From contig LSAX01000005.1 of NCBI GenBank assembly GCA_001557505.1, positions 496,001 through 560,000 on the forward strand: a stretch of 64,000 nucleotides of DNA, in the 5' to 3' direction. Of this stretch, positions 1-9,988 are shown in pieces; position 1 is the stretch's first letter, and each line of letters starts with the position of its first letter. The translations under genes were made by a program, and so were the position numbers. The notes below the pieces were generated by a model that was given only the letters and a program-made list of their open reading frames with translations, had not been told where the DNA came from and did not search any database. This stretch comes from Reticulascus tulasneorum (lineage: Eukaryota; Ascomycota; Sordariomycetes; Glomerellales; Reticulascaceae).

Positions 1-2
1 TT

Positions 3-92
3 AAGATAGATGGCCTAGTCAATGCGCTGATGAGGAATAAGAAGGAAACCTGGCAGCTCCCAAAGTATCCGGAGCTGCAATTAGAGGAATGA
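3..92 (+). CDS. possible 3' end of a gene entering from the left
   Basis: The first 90 bases have an open frame ending in TGA at 90-92, with a charged, ordinary-looking tail (ending in PELQLEE). Codon composition is gene-like, unlike the following AT-richer 200 bases. The rest of the gene lies outside the window, so no family can be named. It could also be a chance open frame. Confidence 0.3.
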   Translation, partial: KIDGLVNALMRNKKETWQLPKYPELQLEE

Positions 93-664
93 GTATTGCA
101 TTTACCCCGCCGATATTTAGCTTTGGTGGTGGACACTAGCCTTGGTGTATTCATGTAAATCTTTGGGCGTATTCCTTAGTCATTTCTGCTTCTTGTAGAA
201 CATAGTAGGCCTAACATAATGGTTTTTACATATCGTATATAATAACCCCGTATCCTATATGCAATAGCTCTTAGATCTAGTCTATAAAATATACGAGAAT
301 CTGTGGCAAGCTTTACGTATTCTACGGTTCACCATAACTATCGTTATGGTAAGTTTCGTGGCCCTATAGGGGAAACGTATGATCCTCCGACTAGATTCGC
401 AACCAACCAAATCAGCTGTCTTCTACTTACGGCTTTTCCGAATCTTCTTTTCTCAACCAGTTTTGCGCTCTGCCTCCGGACAGTACCGTGGGCTTCGGTT
501 CCAGTAACTTACTTTCTGTCAGTAGCAGATGTACCTTGCAAGCTGCGTGCGATATGTTTATGCGAGGCGCTAACGAGAGTCTTATTTATTCATGTGGGAA
601 GAAAAGACTGGGCGGAATTAATAACTCGATTTGACATTGGAACACACATAGTCTTTTCCAACGT
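93..664. other. intergenic, nothing recognised
   Basis: Moderately AT-rich sequence between the possible gene end and the convergent hydrolase. One plus-strand open frame at 303-680 has no recognisable motif and runs into the hydrolase 3' end. I do not call it a gene. Confidence 0.5.
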
Positions 665-1288
665 CTATGACATTCTTTGATTGCGCAAGTCCTGTGACTT
701 TTGCAAAGCTTCAATCACTTCTGCCGTCGACGCCGTGCCGCCGAACATTCGTAGGGCGTGTAGAGCGGCTAAATGGTCTGGTTCATTGCATGTCCCAGTC
801 GCATCACTTACGGTAGTAACGGCGAAGTCCATCTGGTAGGCATCTCTTGCCGTCGACTCGACACATACATCCGTCCCCACTCCTGTCAAAATCAAATGGC
901 CGACTCCGCGCTCCTTTAGGGTATTTTCCAGCGACGTCCGAAAGAAACCAGAATTTCTCGTTTTGTCGACAACTTTTTCGTCGGGCTGGGGCGTGAGTTC
1001 GTCTAGGATATCGGCATCCCAAGACCCTCGTATCAGACCTTGCAGTTCTTCAACACGATCCCCTCTGTCGCGGCCGCGTCTGTCAGAGTAGTCGGCGTTG
1101 TATACTGTCCTCAGGAAGAAGACCGGGACATTAGCGGCGCGGAACGCGGAGCGCAGCTCGTTGATGTGCGGAACAATCGCTGTTGGTTCGCTTTGCGAGC
1201 CTATCTTTGCGAAGCTACCTTGTTTGTGGCAGAAGCCGTTTTGCATGTCGACCACCAAAAGCGCTGGAGCGGAATCGAGGTGGACCAT
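665..1288 (-). CDS. isochorismatase-like cysteine hydrolase
   Basis: A single-exon protein of 207 aa, normal length for the isochorismatase/cysteine hydrolase superfamily (isochorismatase, nicotinamidase, ureidoacrylate or biuret amidohydrolase). The three catalytic positions are visible: Asp14 in VVDMQNGF, Lys109 in DKTRNSGFF, and Cys142 in GVGTDVCVESTARDA, which also carries the family's cis-peptide turn before the Cys. No signal peptide or membrane segment is seen, so it is probably cytosolic. The start at 1288 is chosen because the first strand (ALLVVDMQ) begins right after it, as in relatives. The substrate cannot be told from sequence; an amide or C-N hydrolase is more likely than true isochorismatase because no siderophore genes are adjacent. 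The AT-rich block starts about 360 bp upstream of its start codon. Confidence 0.88.
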   Translation of the reverse strand: MVHLDSAPALLVVDMQNGFCHKQGSFAKIGSQSEPTAIVPHINELRSAFRAANVPVFFLRTVYNADYSDRRGRDRGDRVEELQGLIRGSWDADILDELTPQPDEKVVDKTRNSGFFRTSLENTLKERGVGHLILTGVGTDVCVESTARDAYQMDFAVTTVSDATGTCNEPDHLAALHALRMFGGTASTAEVIEALQKSQDLRNQRMS

Positions 1289-1649
1289 CTTAGTGAACGC
1301 CTGCTTTGTTGTCTATTGTAATTTTCGGTGTTGAAGGCTCTTACAAGAGGAAGTTGAGACTCAGGGTTAAACTTAACGCGGGGAACACGAGAAGAGTTGA
1401 ATGAAGATAAAACTGATGAGAGGCAAGAATCCTATAATTCTATGGTGTGAACCGGTAGAAAACTTTCGCCTTGAAAGTTCATCAGGGACACAAATGTTGC
1501 TATATATAAAAACACACGACACGGTACGCGCCGTGCCCAGAGTGACTCTTAATACCCGTTTCCCATGCATTAATGGTACTAACATGATTAGCAAAATGAT
1601 GCGCATTGGCTAGGCATGCATGGAACGCAGCTGAAAATAGACTATGTCG

Positions 1650-4600
1650 TATATGTACAGAGGTGTAAAATTTATGTTATATATCACGATCGTGTTAGGA
1701 CAGGTTTTAATATTAGTATTAATAATAACTGTTAAGGTATATATTATTAGATAAGTTAGATATTAATAATAAATAGTATGATAAAAAAGAAATTTAATTA
1801 AATTTAATATTATAAAGTATATTATATAAAATTAATAATTAAGGTTAAAAATTTAATAAAAATAAAAACTTAAATTAATTATTAAAATATAATTAGAAAC
1901 TATCTAATTATAATTTTTTTTCTAAATAAAATATAAAATCTTTAAATTGTTAAATTATTAACTTTTTATTAAGTTATTAATCTAACTTATTAGATTATTT
2001 AATTATTAATAAAAATTTAATTTTATTAATCTAATTATATATTATTATTATAAATAAAACTTAGAATAATTATATATAAACTTTTATATATAAATAATTA
2101 AATATAATATTAATAATATAAACTTTAATTATTAATAATTATTATATTTTTATATATTAATATTTAACTTTATTATCTTAATTTAATATATATAATATAT
2201 TTAGCAAAATGTTTATTATTTTTTATAAATAATAAATTTAAATTATTAAATAATTAAACTATTATAATAATTAATAATAATCTTATACTAATTATATTAT
2301 TTATCATATTTATAAACTTTAATAAGTAAAAACTTTAAATAATAATATTATAATTAATAAAAAAATTAATTTTAATAAACTTTTTATAACTTAATTATTT
2401 TATTAAATAATATAATAAAATTTATAAAAAATCAAAAGATTTTATTATTTTTTATTAAAATCTTTTTATAATAAATCTAAATCTAATATTAATATTATTA
2501 AAATATTTATATTTTAATCTTTTTATATTAAAAACCAAATTTTTTAAATAAATATTTCTAAATTATATAATAAAAATAAAACATTAAAGAATATTTTATT
2601 ATAATCTTTATTTATTATCTTGAAAAATATATATATATAAATTTTATATAAAATATTAGAAAAAAAAAATTTATAACTTTTTTATAAATATTTATATAAA
2701 ATTATTATAATAATTTTAATTTAAAATTTTAATATTATTTAATATAAATAATAACTTTTTTATCTAAATTAGCAAATTAATAATAAAATAAAAAATTAAA
2801 TCTTAATAATAATAAATTTTACAATTAACTTAATTAATAAAAAAATATTTAAATCTTATTAACTTTATTATATTAATATTTTTTAATTTAAATATTAATA
2901 TCTAAATTATTATATAATTTTAAAATCGTTTTAATTAAGATTTAATATAATAAAATAGTTAATAAAAAAATATTAAAAAAATAAAACTTTTTAATTTATA
3001 AAAAAATAAAATTAGAATAAAGTTTAAATAATAATAAATTAAATCAAATATTTTAATTTTAATTTTTAAATAATTTTATAAATTTATAATAACCTTTTAG
3101 ATATTATTAATATTTTTAAATTATTAATAAATATTAAATTTATAATTTATCTTTAAAATTTATTAAAAAATATTATATTATTTTTTTATTAAAATTATCT
3201 TAGATTTTATAATTAATATTAATAAATTATATATAAAAATATTAATAATATCTAAAAGGTTATTATAAATTTATAAAATTATTTAAAAAGAAATTTAATA
3301 TTTAATATTATAAAATATAATATAAGATTAATATTAAATATAAATTATATAATTTTTTATAAAAAAGAATTTACTATTTAATATATATTTATAAAATAAT
3401 AAAATCTTAATTATAAATTTCTTTTATAAATTAAATATGTTTTTTTATTTTCTTTTATTTTTTTTATTTTTATAATATTTTAATTATAAATTAGTTAAAT
3501 AATAATATTTTTATTAAAAAGAAATTTTAATATTAATAATAACTAAGATATTTTAATATGATGTTATAAAAGTAAATAATTATATAAATGATATTAGTTT
3601 ATTTTTAAATATTATATTTAAATCTATTATTTTAAATAATAATTGATTTTTTTTTTAATTAATAAGATTAATAATTTTAATAATAAACCTTTTAAATTTT
3701 AAATAATATATATCTTTATAAACATATAAACTTAAAATAATATAATAAATTCTTAATTATTTTTATAATTATATAATTTATTATATTAAAAATTAAAAAT
3801 ATTTTATTTAATATTAAATAATAAATAAAAATGAAGATTTTTTTATAAAAGTTAAAAAAATTAAAATTTAATATAAAATATCTTAAAAAATAATATAAAA
3901 AAAAACCTATTTTAACAAATTTATTAATATAAATAAATAATTAATTAATTATTAAGATAAATTTAATAAAAATAATCATAATAATATATTTAATAAAAAA
4001 TAAACATATTTCTAAATTTAATAAAAAAATTATTATAAAAAAATTAAAAAAATTAATATAAATATATAAATATTAATAATTATAAAATAAAACTTAATAT
4101 TTAATTTATTAAATTTTATAAAAATATAATATTATTAATATCTTAAAAAAAAATTTCATTTATTATTATTATTAAAATTATTATAAAACAAATTTAAATT
4201 TTCTTTATTTTAAATTAATAAAATTATAAAAAAAAAATATTATTTAGTTTATTAATAAAAAAATAAAATAAAAATTATTATTAATAATTAGATATTATTA
4301 TTTTTAATTAATTATAAATAATAATTTATAATCTAAAAATGAAAAATAAATATAAATTATTATTTATATTTATTTATAATAAAAAACTTTTAAAGTTTAA
4401 TATAAAATATTTTTTATAATATTAAGATATTTTTAAATAAAAGTTATTAAATATATTATAAATTATTAAATTTTTAATAATTAATAATTTTATTTTAAAA
4501 AAATATATTATATTAGGATAATAACTTATAATTATTTTTAACGGTTTTAAAGATATTTAACTAACATTAATAAAAATGTTAATAATTATTTAAATCTCTT

Positions 4601-4800
4601 ATTATTTTATAAGATTAAAAATAACCTTATTAAGTAAAAAAAATTATAATTATAAACCATTTACTAATAAAATAAATAATATTAATTAATCATATCTATT
4701 ATAATATCATATAAAACTATTATATAATAATTATAAGGTTATATAAGAAAACTTAGAAAAGATATCAAATAACGTAAGCAGAAAAATAGAAGTTATATTA
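1650..4800. repeat. AT-rich RIP-degraded block 1
   Basis: About 3.1 kb of nearly pure A/T sequence with no open frame over 60 codons and abrupt edges to normal-GC DNA on both sides. It contains a degraded copy of a repeat also found at 31890-33330 (separate entry). The two copies differ almost only by transitions, the expected result of RIP. The rest is too decayed to classify. Confidence 0.85.
2590..3530 (+). repeat. repeat X, copy 1 (heavily mutated)
   Basis: Aligns by eye, same orientation, with 31890-33330. For example 2742-2761 matches 32041-32060 with only G-to-A and C-to-T differences. Further matching stretches lie around 2800/32105, 2918/32210, 3215/32990 and 3420/33215. This copy lacks about 460 bp present in copy 2 (roughly 32520-32985). 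The class of element is unknown; no transposase, RT or terminal repeats were recognised. Confidence 0.7.
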
Positions 4801-6107
4801 AGGTTGTAGACGCCGGCCCCGACCTTGTAAATACTATTAGAGCTTCCGCTAGAGCCTGCCCTCCCGACTACCTCATAGCCGGCCTATGCCACAGGGTAAC
4901 CCTGTAACACAGCTGAAGGTTGGTTTAAGTTGGCTGTTTCGTTTATAGTAGTTGTATATAAAGTCTGGAATGGTCAGTTGTCTTGTTTGTTTATTTGTCT
5001 GTTTATTTAACCGGAGGGGAACTTACTAGGACGCGAAAATCCAAAGAAAATGAACTCTCTGCTATCATGTTAATAAAGTCCACTAGTGAGTTTTTGGCGA
5101 ACAAGGTAGCCGGATTTGTGCCTAAAGTTTGGATGACAGTATCAGCGAGGGTAGCATTGAAGCTAACGCTTGCCGCCCGCCTTACGCAGCGGCATAGAGG
5201 TTTTAGACTTTTGCATTCTCATGTATACAATAAGTCTTTCGCCATTATGTAGTTAGACGTAAATACGTAGTGTTTAGCCCCGTAGGCCTCGCGAGACATT
5301 GCTCCATTCGTCCAATGGCCGGACAGATTGACGGCTAATGAAAGTTCCAGCCTTACTGACCTCATCATTTCCGGACATCTTGTCGGTCTATCAGATGAGT
5401 TGTGCGGTGACTTTGAGATGGGGTAGAAGAAGGGTAGAAATAGAGTGGAGGATGGAAGGTAGGGAGGTCGGGACACTCGATGAAGGCGGACTTTAACAAG
5501 GCTCGGGGTGACGCAGAAGCCAGCCTGAATCCGACTGTTTGTCGCAAACGCCTGAAGCAGTCTTGGGAAGTTCGGTCGAGAAATCAGTGGAAGCATCAAA
5601 GATGCAGACTATTTTCTTTCATCCAATCAAATCGCGACGTCACAAATGGAAGTTCTATGGATGTAACCCGAATGGGCTGCAGGAATTGCTAGTCTATAGG
5701 CATGCATGGACGGCTTTGGTGCTAGGGAGACACGCTGCGGCAAGGCTCTGTCCGCCTTGGTAGTTAGGCAATCCGGAAAAGTCGCGGCATTTGTTTAGCA
5801 TTAGATGGAGGTTATGGATCTAATCAAAAGTTGGGACAGAGACGTTATCATTGCTACACTGTGGCTCTCTAGCCTTGCCGACTTGGACGAGATACCTTGC
5901 AACTTCAAGACTGATACTAAGGTCGGTGCTTCAAGGCAAAGACTCGTGCAGTTCTTATAAGCCGGGGAGCTATTAAAGCTAATCTGGAAAGACATGTATC
6001 CATCTTTATCCATATGTACCCCCGCGATATTCACAATAGGTAAAGCGTGTAGTGAGTTACCCAGACACCCACGATCTCAGCATGTGTTGTTGTTGAGCCC
6101 TTCCCAA
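4801..6107. other. GC-normal intergenic stretch, possible transposon remnant at left edge
   Basis: Composition changes sharply at about 4800. A short GC-rich stretch (4805-4905) is followed by sequence with a TATA-like run near 4957-4963, which may be an LTR or transposon edge, but no second copy or target duplication was found. From 5000 to 6107 several open frames of 60-126 codons exist on both strands; none shows a recognisable motif or a plausible splice model. I see no supported gene here. Confidence 0.4.
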
Positions 6108-8789
6108 CTAATTATTGATACATGTCCACTGCACGTACAGAGGCGCAACTCCACTGCTGCAATCCTTAACCCAGACACTGCCGCCGTTGGCCCAAGCGAA
6201 ACAAGGTGCATAATAGGAGCCCTTGTAGTTGACCCATAGGTTACTTCCGCCGCAGCCTTCCCACGTGAACCCGCAGAAACCCCCGATGCAGAATTGCCTT
6301 CCGCATGGATTAGTTACAGAGCCCTGGCTGAGATTTGTTCTGTCAGAGCAAGGGTCTCGTCCATCCTGCCAGGCAATCATGAAGTTACCAGACGATGGTA
6401 GTTGGATGTTGCCGATATTGATTCGCAGGTTGTTGGGTGGCCCGGTAGGTGGACTTGATGGCGGTGTTGTTGACCCTTCTCTTGGGCCGACAGTCCTCCA
6501 GCTTCGCCAACCCGATCCTCCATCCGTCAAGCAAACCCGCTTGTTTGACAAGGCGACTTGACCGTACGATGAAGAGCCACAGTGGTCATCGGCATACAGC
6601 CGTATGTGGAACGAATAACCGAATAGCGACGTTCCGACCCATTGCGTGAACACGGAGAACTTATAGCCAGGTGACTGGCACGGGGATGAGCCGGAGGCCG
6701 TCAGCCTGACGGTATGTCGGGTATCCGGGTTGTTCTTGCAACATGTGTCACCTTTGAATATGTTGATAGTGAGCTCGTTGAGCAAATTGGGGAAAGGTGG
6801 ACTCAGGTCGCACGTCGGTGGTGGGGAACCAGGCTGCGATCCGGACTTGGAGGCTACTTTGAAGCTCTTCCAGGTGTTGCCGTTGTAGCACAGAGGATTG
6901 TTGGACAGGTCTATAGGGTACGACGTCCCAGAGCACCCAGTGCCCGTATACGCCACGATGTGGATCGAATTCCCAAATAAATTCGACCCGACCTTCTGCG
7001 CGATACTGCCAAAGTTGCTGTTCGCGTCATGGCATACGTCGAGGTTACCGATTTTGGTAGTCTGGACCACAGTACCGCAGCAATCTTTCGACGAGTACAG
7101 CTCCATCGTTACGGTGTTGTCGCTGTTGTTGTCTGGTTGACTGTGGCAACTCCCGCCGCTGCCGGTTCCGCCCCCTCCGGTGCCACCACCACCGTCGCCA
7201 TCCGTGCCCTCTTGGATTCTAAAGCTTTGCCAGGCCTTCCCGCTTCCTCCGCGATCATAACAGGTGTCTTTATTAGACAGAGAATAGACCTCGGCTGTGG
7301 AGTCAGCGCATGAATCGTCAGAAAACATGAGAATGTGTATGTCGCGTCCAAAAAGCTTTGTCCCCACAGCTTGCGTGAAGTCCCTGAACGGTAAGCTTGC
7401 GCTATGGCAAGCTCCCAGGGTGCCTATCTTAAACGTCTGTGAAGGCGTTCCGCAGCAGCTGGATGCGAACAGATTTAGGACTACAGTAGAATCAGACCCG
7501 ACATCCGGCCGTGAGCCATCGCATGTTGATGGCGATCCGTTGCCTCCACTTGTCGCTAAGGCCGAGATCTTAAAGCTGCGCCACTTTGAACTCGGGGTAG
7601 TGTCTTCCCAGCACTCGTTGGCGTTGGTCAAATGGATGGAGGACGGATCTCCGTTGCAGTCGAGCGAGCTGTAGGCAAAAATGTGGATATCTTTGCCGAA
7701 CATGGCCGACCCAACAGCCTGTGTGAGACTGGCGAAGCCTTGGCCAGCGTTGTGACATGAGTCCACCGTGCCAAGCTTAAATGTCTGCGTTGTCGTACAA
7801 CAGTGGTCGTCTGTGTAGAGCTTCAGTGTCACCGTGGTATCGGAACCAATGGCGGGCCGCTGCGGGCTGCAGTCCCCCGGCGTCGAGGGTGGCGGAGATT
7901 CGGCTAGCTGATGCTCGATCACTGCCAAGATGTTAAACGGACCGATGCCGTCCCGGGGACTCTCGGTTGCTGCCGGGGGCCAACCGGGGATTGTGGTGCT
8001 GATCTGTGAATGGGTGACGCCTATATCGTAAAAGCGAACGTTCGATGCGCTCGTGCCCTGGAGGTAGTTTCCGACCTTAAAATAGCTTTTCGGCGCGTTC
8101 AAGCTGAACGTGGTCAACTCGATGAAGCTGCCACTATTTAAGCGCACAGAGAGGACGTTGGACTCGTAGCGAATCTCGTACGAAAACGTCTGACCCACGG
8201 GTATTGTGCCGATATTAAATCGCACAATATTCCCCCCAGACCTGGTTTGCTCGACTCCCATCTCAACCTTTCCTGTCAAACTGTAGAAGAGCTCGGCGAC
8301 TGGCTTAGTCGAAATCGAGTCGTCGATGTGAATTTGGCCGATGACAGTTGACCCGCCTGTACTAACAACTGCAAGAGTAGCCCAAAGCCTATTAACGGGA
8401 CTCCGCGGATCCCAACTACTCGGATTCTGTTCCCGGAACTCGGTCCTGCAGTGCTGGCTGTTGGGTGTAGTGACACAACCTGTCGACCCGGGGTCGCCGG
8501 GCACTTTCATGACCAGCGCGCCGCTGCCGTCTGTAAAGAAGTAGTTGGCGTTCGACCAGCCGGAGCAACTTTGGAGCTGGCCTGAAGATATTGTGGTTGG
8601 TGATCCGGGTGACCCGATAGGCAGCTGAAGTGCCCAGTGGCTCAAATCAAAGTTGCCGCCGGGAGCGCATGCTGGATTTAATGCCAATGCGGCCTGAGCC
8701 GTAAAAGCCAAAACGATAAGACGGATGTAGGGACGAACCGCCCACGAGTACGGATCCATCTTCATAGCATGTAAGTAATAGGACTGCAT
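6108..8789 (-). CDS. secreted PL7 (alginate-lyase-like) protein with four Cys-rich repeats
   Basis: An uninterrupted 893-residue frame. A hydrophobic segment at 23-36 ending in AALA is a signal peptide; Met9 or Met11 (start at 8765 or 8759) would give a more normal leader than Met1. Residues about 42-262 are a polysaccharide lyase family 7 fold with its three hallmarks: RTEFRE (115-120), QIH (152-154) and YFKVGNYLQ (236-244). These supply the Arg, Gln/His and Tyr of beta-elimination on uronate polymers. Typical PL7 proteins stop near here. This one continues with four repeats of about 100 aa (307-408, 423-525, 548-646, 660-767), each with six aligned cysteines including a CC pair and ending in a W-x-S-F/W motif. 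Linkers are rich in Gly, Ser and Pro. A separate Cys/Trp-rich C-terminal domain covers 788-893. I do not recognise the repeat family; binding to glycan or wall is inference. The gene is divergent from the WSC-protease gene. Confidence 0.85.
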   Translation of the reverse strand: MQSYYLHAMKMDPYSWAVRPYIRLIVLAFTAQAALALNPACAPGGNFDLSHWALQLPIGSPGSPTTISSGQLQSCSGWSNANYFFTDGSGALVMKVPGDPGSTGCVTTPNSQHCRTEFREQNPSSWDPRSPVNRLWATLAVVSTGGSTVIGQIHIDDSISTKPVAELFYSLTGKVEMGVEQTRSGGNIVRFNIGTIPVGQTFSYEIRYESNVLSVRLNSGSFIELTTFSLNAPKSYFKVGNYLQGTSASNVRFYDIGVTHSQISTTIPGWPPAATESPRDGIGPFNILAVIEHQLAESPPPSTPGDCSPQRPAIGSDTTVTLKLYTDDHCCTTTQTFKLGTVDSCHNAGQGFASLTQAVGSAMFGKDIHIFAYSSLDCNGDPSSIHLTNANECWEDTTPSSKWRSFKISALATSGGNGSPSTCDGSRPDVGSDSTVVLNLFASSCCGTPSQTFKIGTLGACHSASLPFRDFTQAVGTKLFGRDIHILMFSDDSCADSTAEVYSLSNKDTCYDRGGSGKAWQSFRIQEGTDGDGGGGTGGGGTGSGGSCHSQPDNNSDNTVTMELYSSKDCCGTVVQTTKIGNLDVCHDANSNFGSIAQKVGSNLFGNSIHIVAYTGTGCSGTSYPIDLSNNPLCYNGNTWKSFKVASKSGSQPGSPPPTCDLSPPFPNLLNELTINIFKGDTCCKNNPDTRHTVRLTASGSSPCQSPGYKFSVFTQWVGTSLFGYSFHIRLYADDHCGSSSYGQVALSNKRVCLTDGGSGWRSWRTVGPREGSTTPPSSPPTGPPNNLRINIGNIQLPSSGNFMIAWQDGRDPCSDRTNLSQGSVTNPCGRQFCIGGFCGFTWEGCGGSNLWVNYKGSYYAPCFAWANGGSVWVKDCSSGVAPLYVQWTCINN

Positions 8790-9988
8790 TGTGTCTCCCT
8801 CTTGTTTTCAGATGGAAGTACAAGATGTGACGGGGAGCTAGCTACCGCGAAAGCAGCGGCCACGACCTTTGAAGTACGAGGAGGGTTCCCTAGATGTAAT
8901 TCTCGGGCCAGACATGGGTGCTACTGCTAATGTGCATTCAGAAAAGGACGGAGCCACAACTCTTGCTGGCATGACGGGCCTTCGGGGAAGTCATGCCTTG
9001 GGGGCTGCCATACTCATATCAAGCTAAATCGTATGCCGTCAAGGTGTATCCAGTCACCGAACGCGTGCGAGCTGTCGAGGCGGGCCATAGTGCAATTGAT
9101 ATTGGTTGAAATGTAAGCAAAAGCCGCCTTCATCCCGCTAGCAGATGGCCAATGTTGGAGTCATGCAATCCGTACTCTCGTGTCCGAATGCTCTCGCTGA
9201 CGACGGCCCACGTTGACTCGCTGGACGCCGGGCACTACTCACGGTATGGGAATACATTCTGTCAGCATACGATAGCAGGCCCATATCCGAGCAAGATGAT
9301 TGCTTGCCATGTGATTTCCGGATTCATGCCATCTTAATCGAACGGAGGCGCCAGTCCAAGCTTTATTGAAGCCTGCCTAAGATCGGCATGCGAGCAGAAT
9401 GCAATCATACGACCGCGTCGTTGAATAGGGAATGCGGATATATGCCGTCAGCACTAGGTACACATTAGTTCGTGGGGTGACCCTAGCGGACTGGTGCGGG
9501 TTGTTGTTTTAAGCTGTTAGTGAGATAACAGCCCACAACTTGAAGTGGGCTGAGCGAGGAGGCTATCGTTAAAAGTCGGCCGCATCGCTGTGTCCCTGGG
9601 TCAATATAAGTGCTCTAAGGTCCTTACTAATTCCTCCCACTACTTCTGTTCGTGACCGTATTGTAAGCGTGTAAGTACGGTAACATTTGGACCGAGCTGG
9701 AGAACCATGCCACCTGCAGAGCGTATCTTTAGCATCACGAAGTCCAAATGCGGCCGCAGGCTTCCAGTCCAAGTCGCCGCCTGATCCATACCGCAGATTC
9801 CTTTGTTGATGGCCTGGCCAGTGATGAGGTGAGACGAGACTCTTGCAGTGGAGCCGCGCCATCAGGTACATCGTTGTTAAGCTTTGCTTCCTTTCGCGAA
9901 ATCTATAGTTAAACACTGCGAACCTGCAGTAGTAGACATCGATGTCAATGTAAAATCCACTGCGTCTTTTGATTGCTCAGTACTCATT
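8790..9988. promoter_or_regulatory. shared upstream region of two divergent secreted-protein genes
   Basis: About 1.2 kb of normal-GC DNA between the start of the PL7 gene (minus) and the WSC-protease gene (plus). It must contain both promoters. No long convincing coding frame is present; frames at 9152-9337 and 9569-9916 have no recognisable content. No specific regulator site is called. Confidence 0.5.

Noticed and set aside
303..680. 125-codon plus-strand frame near the left end
   Set aside because: No recognisable motif, and it overlaps the 3' end of the convergent hydrolase.
4892..4904. Palindrome CAGGGTAACCCTG resembling two hAT ends joined
   Set aside because: It is short and lacks a flanking 8-bp duplication; chance or an old footprint cannot be separated.
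1691..4909. LTR retrotransposon with TGTTA...TAACA ends filling block 1
   Set aside because: The flanking 5-mers do not match and no internal retroelement domains were seen.
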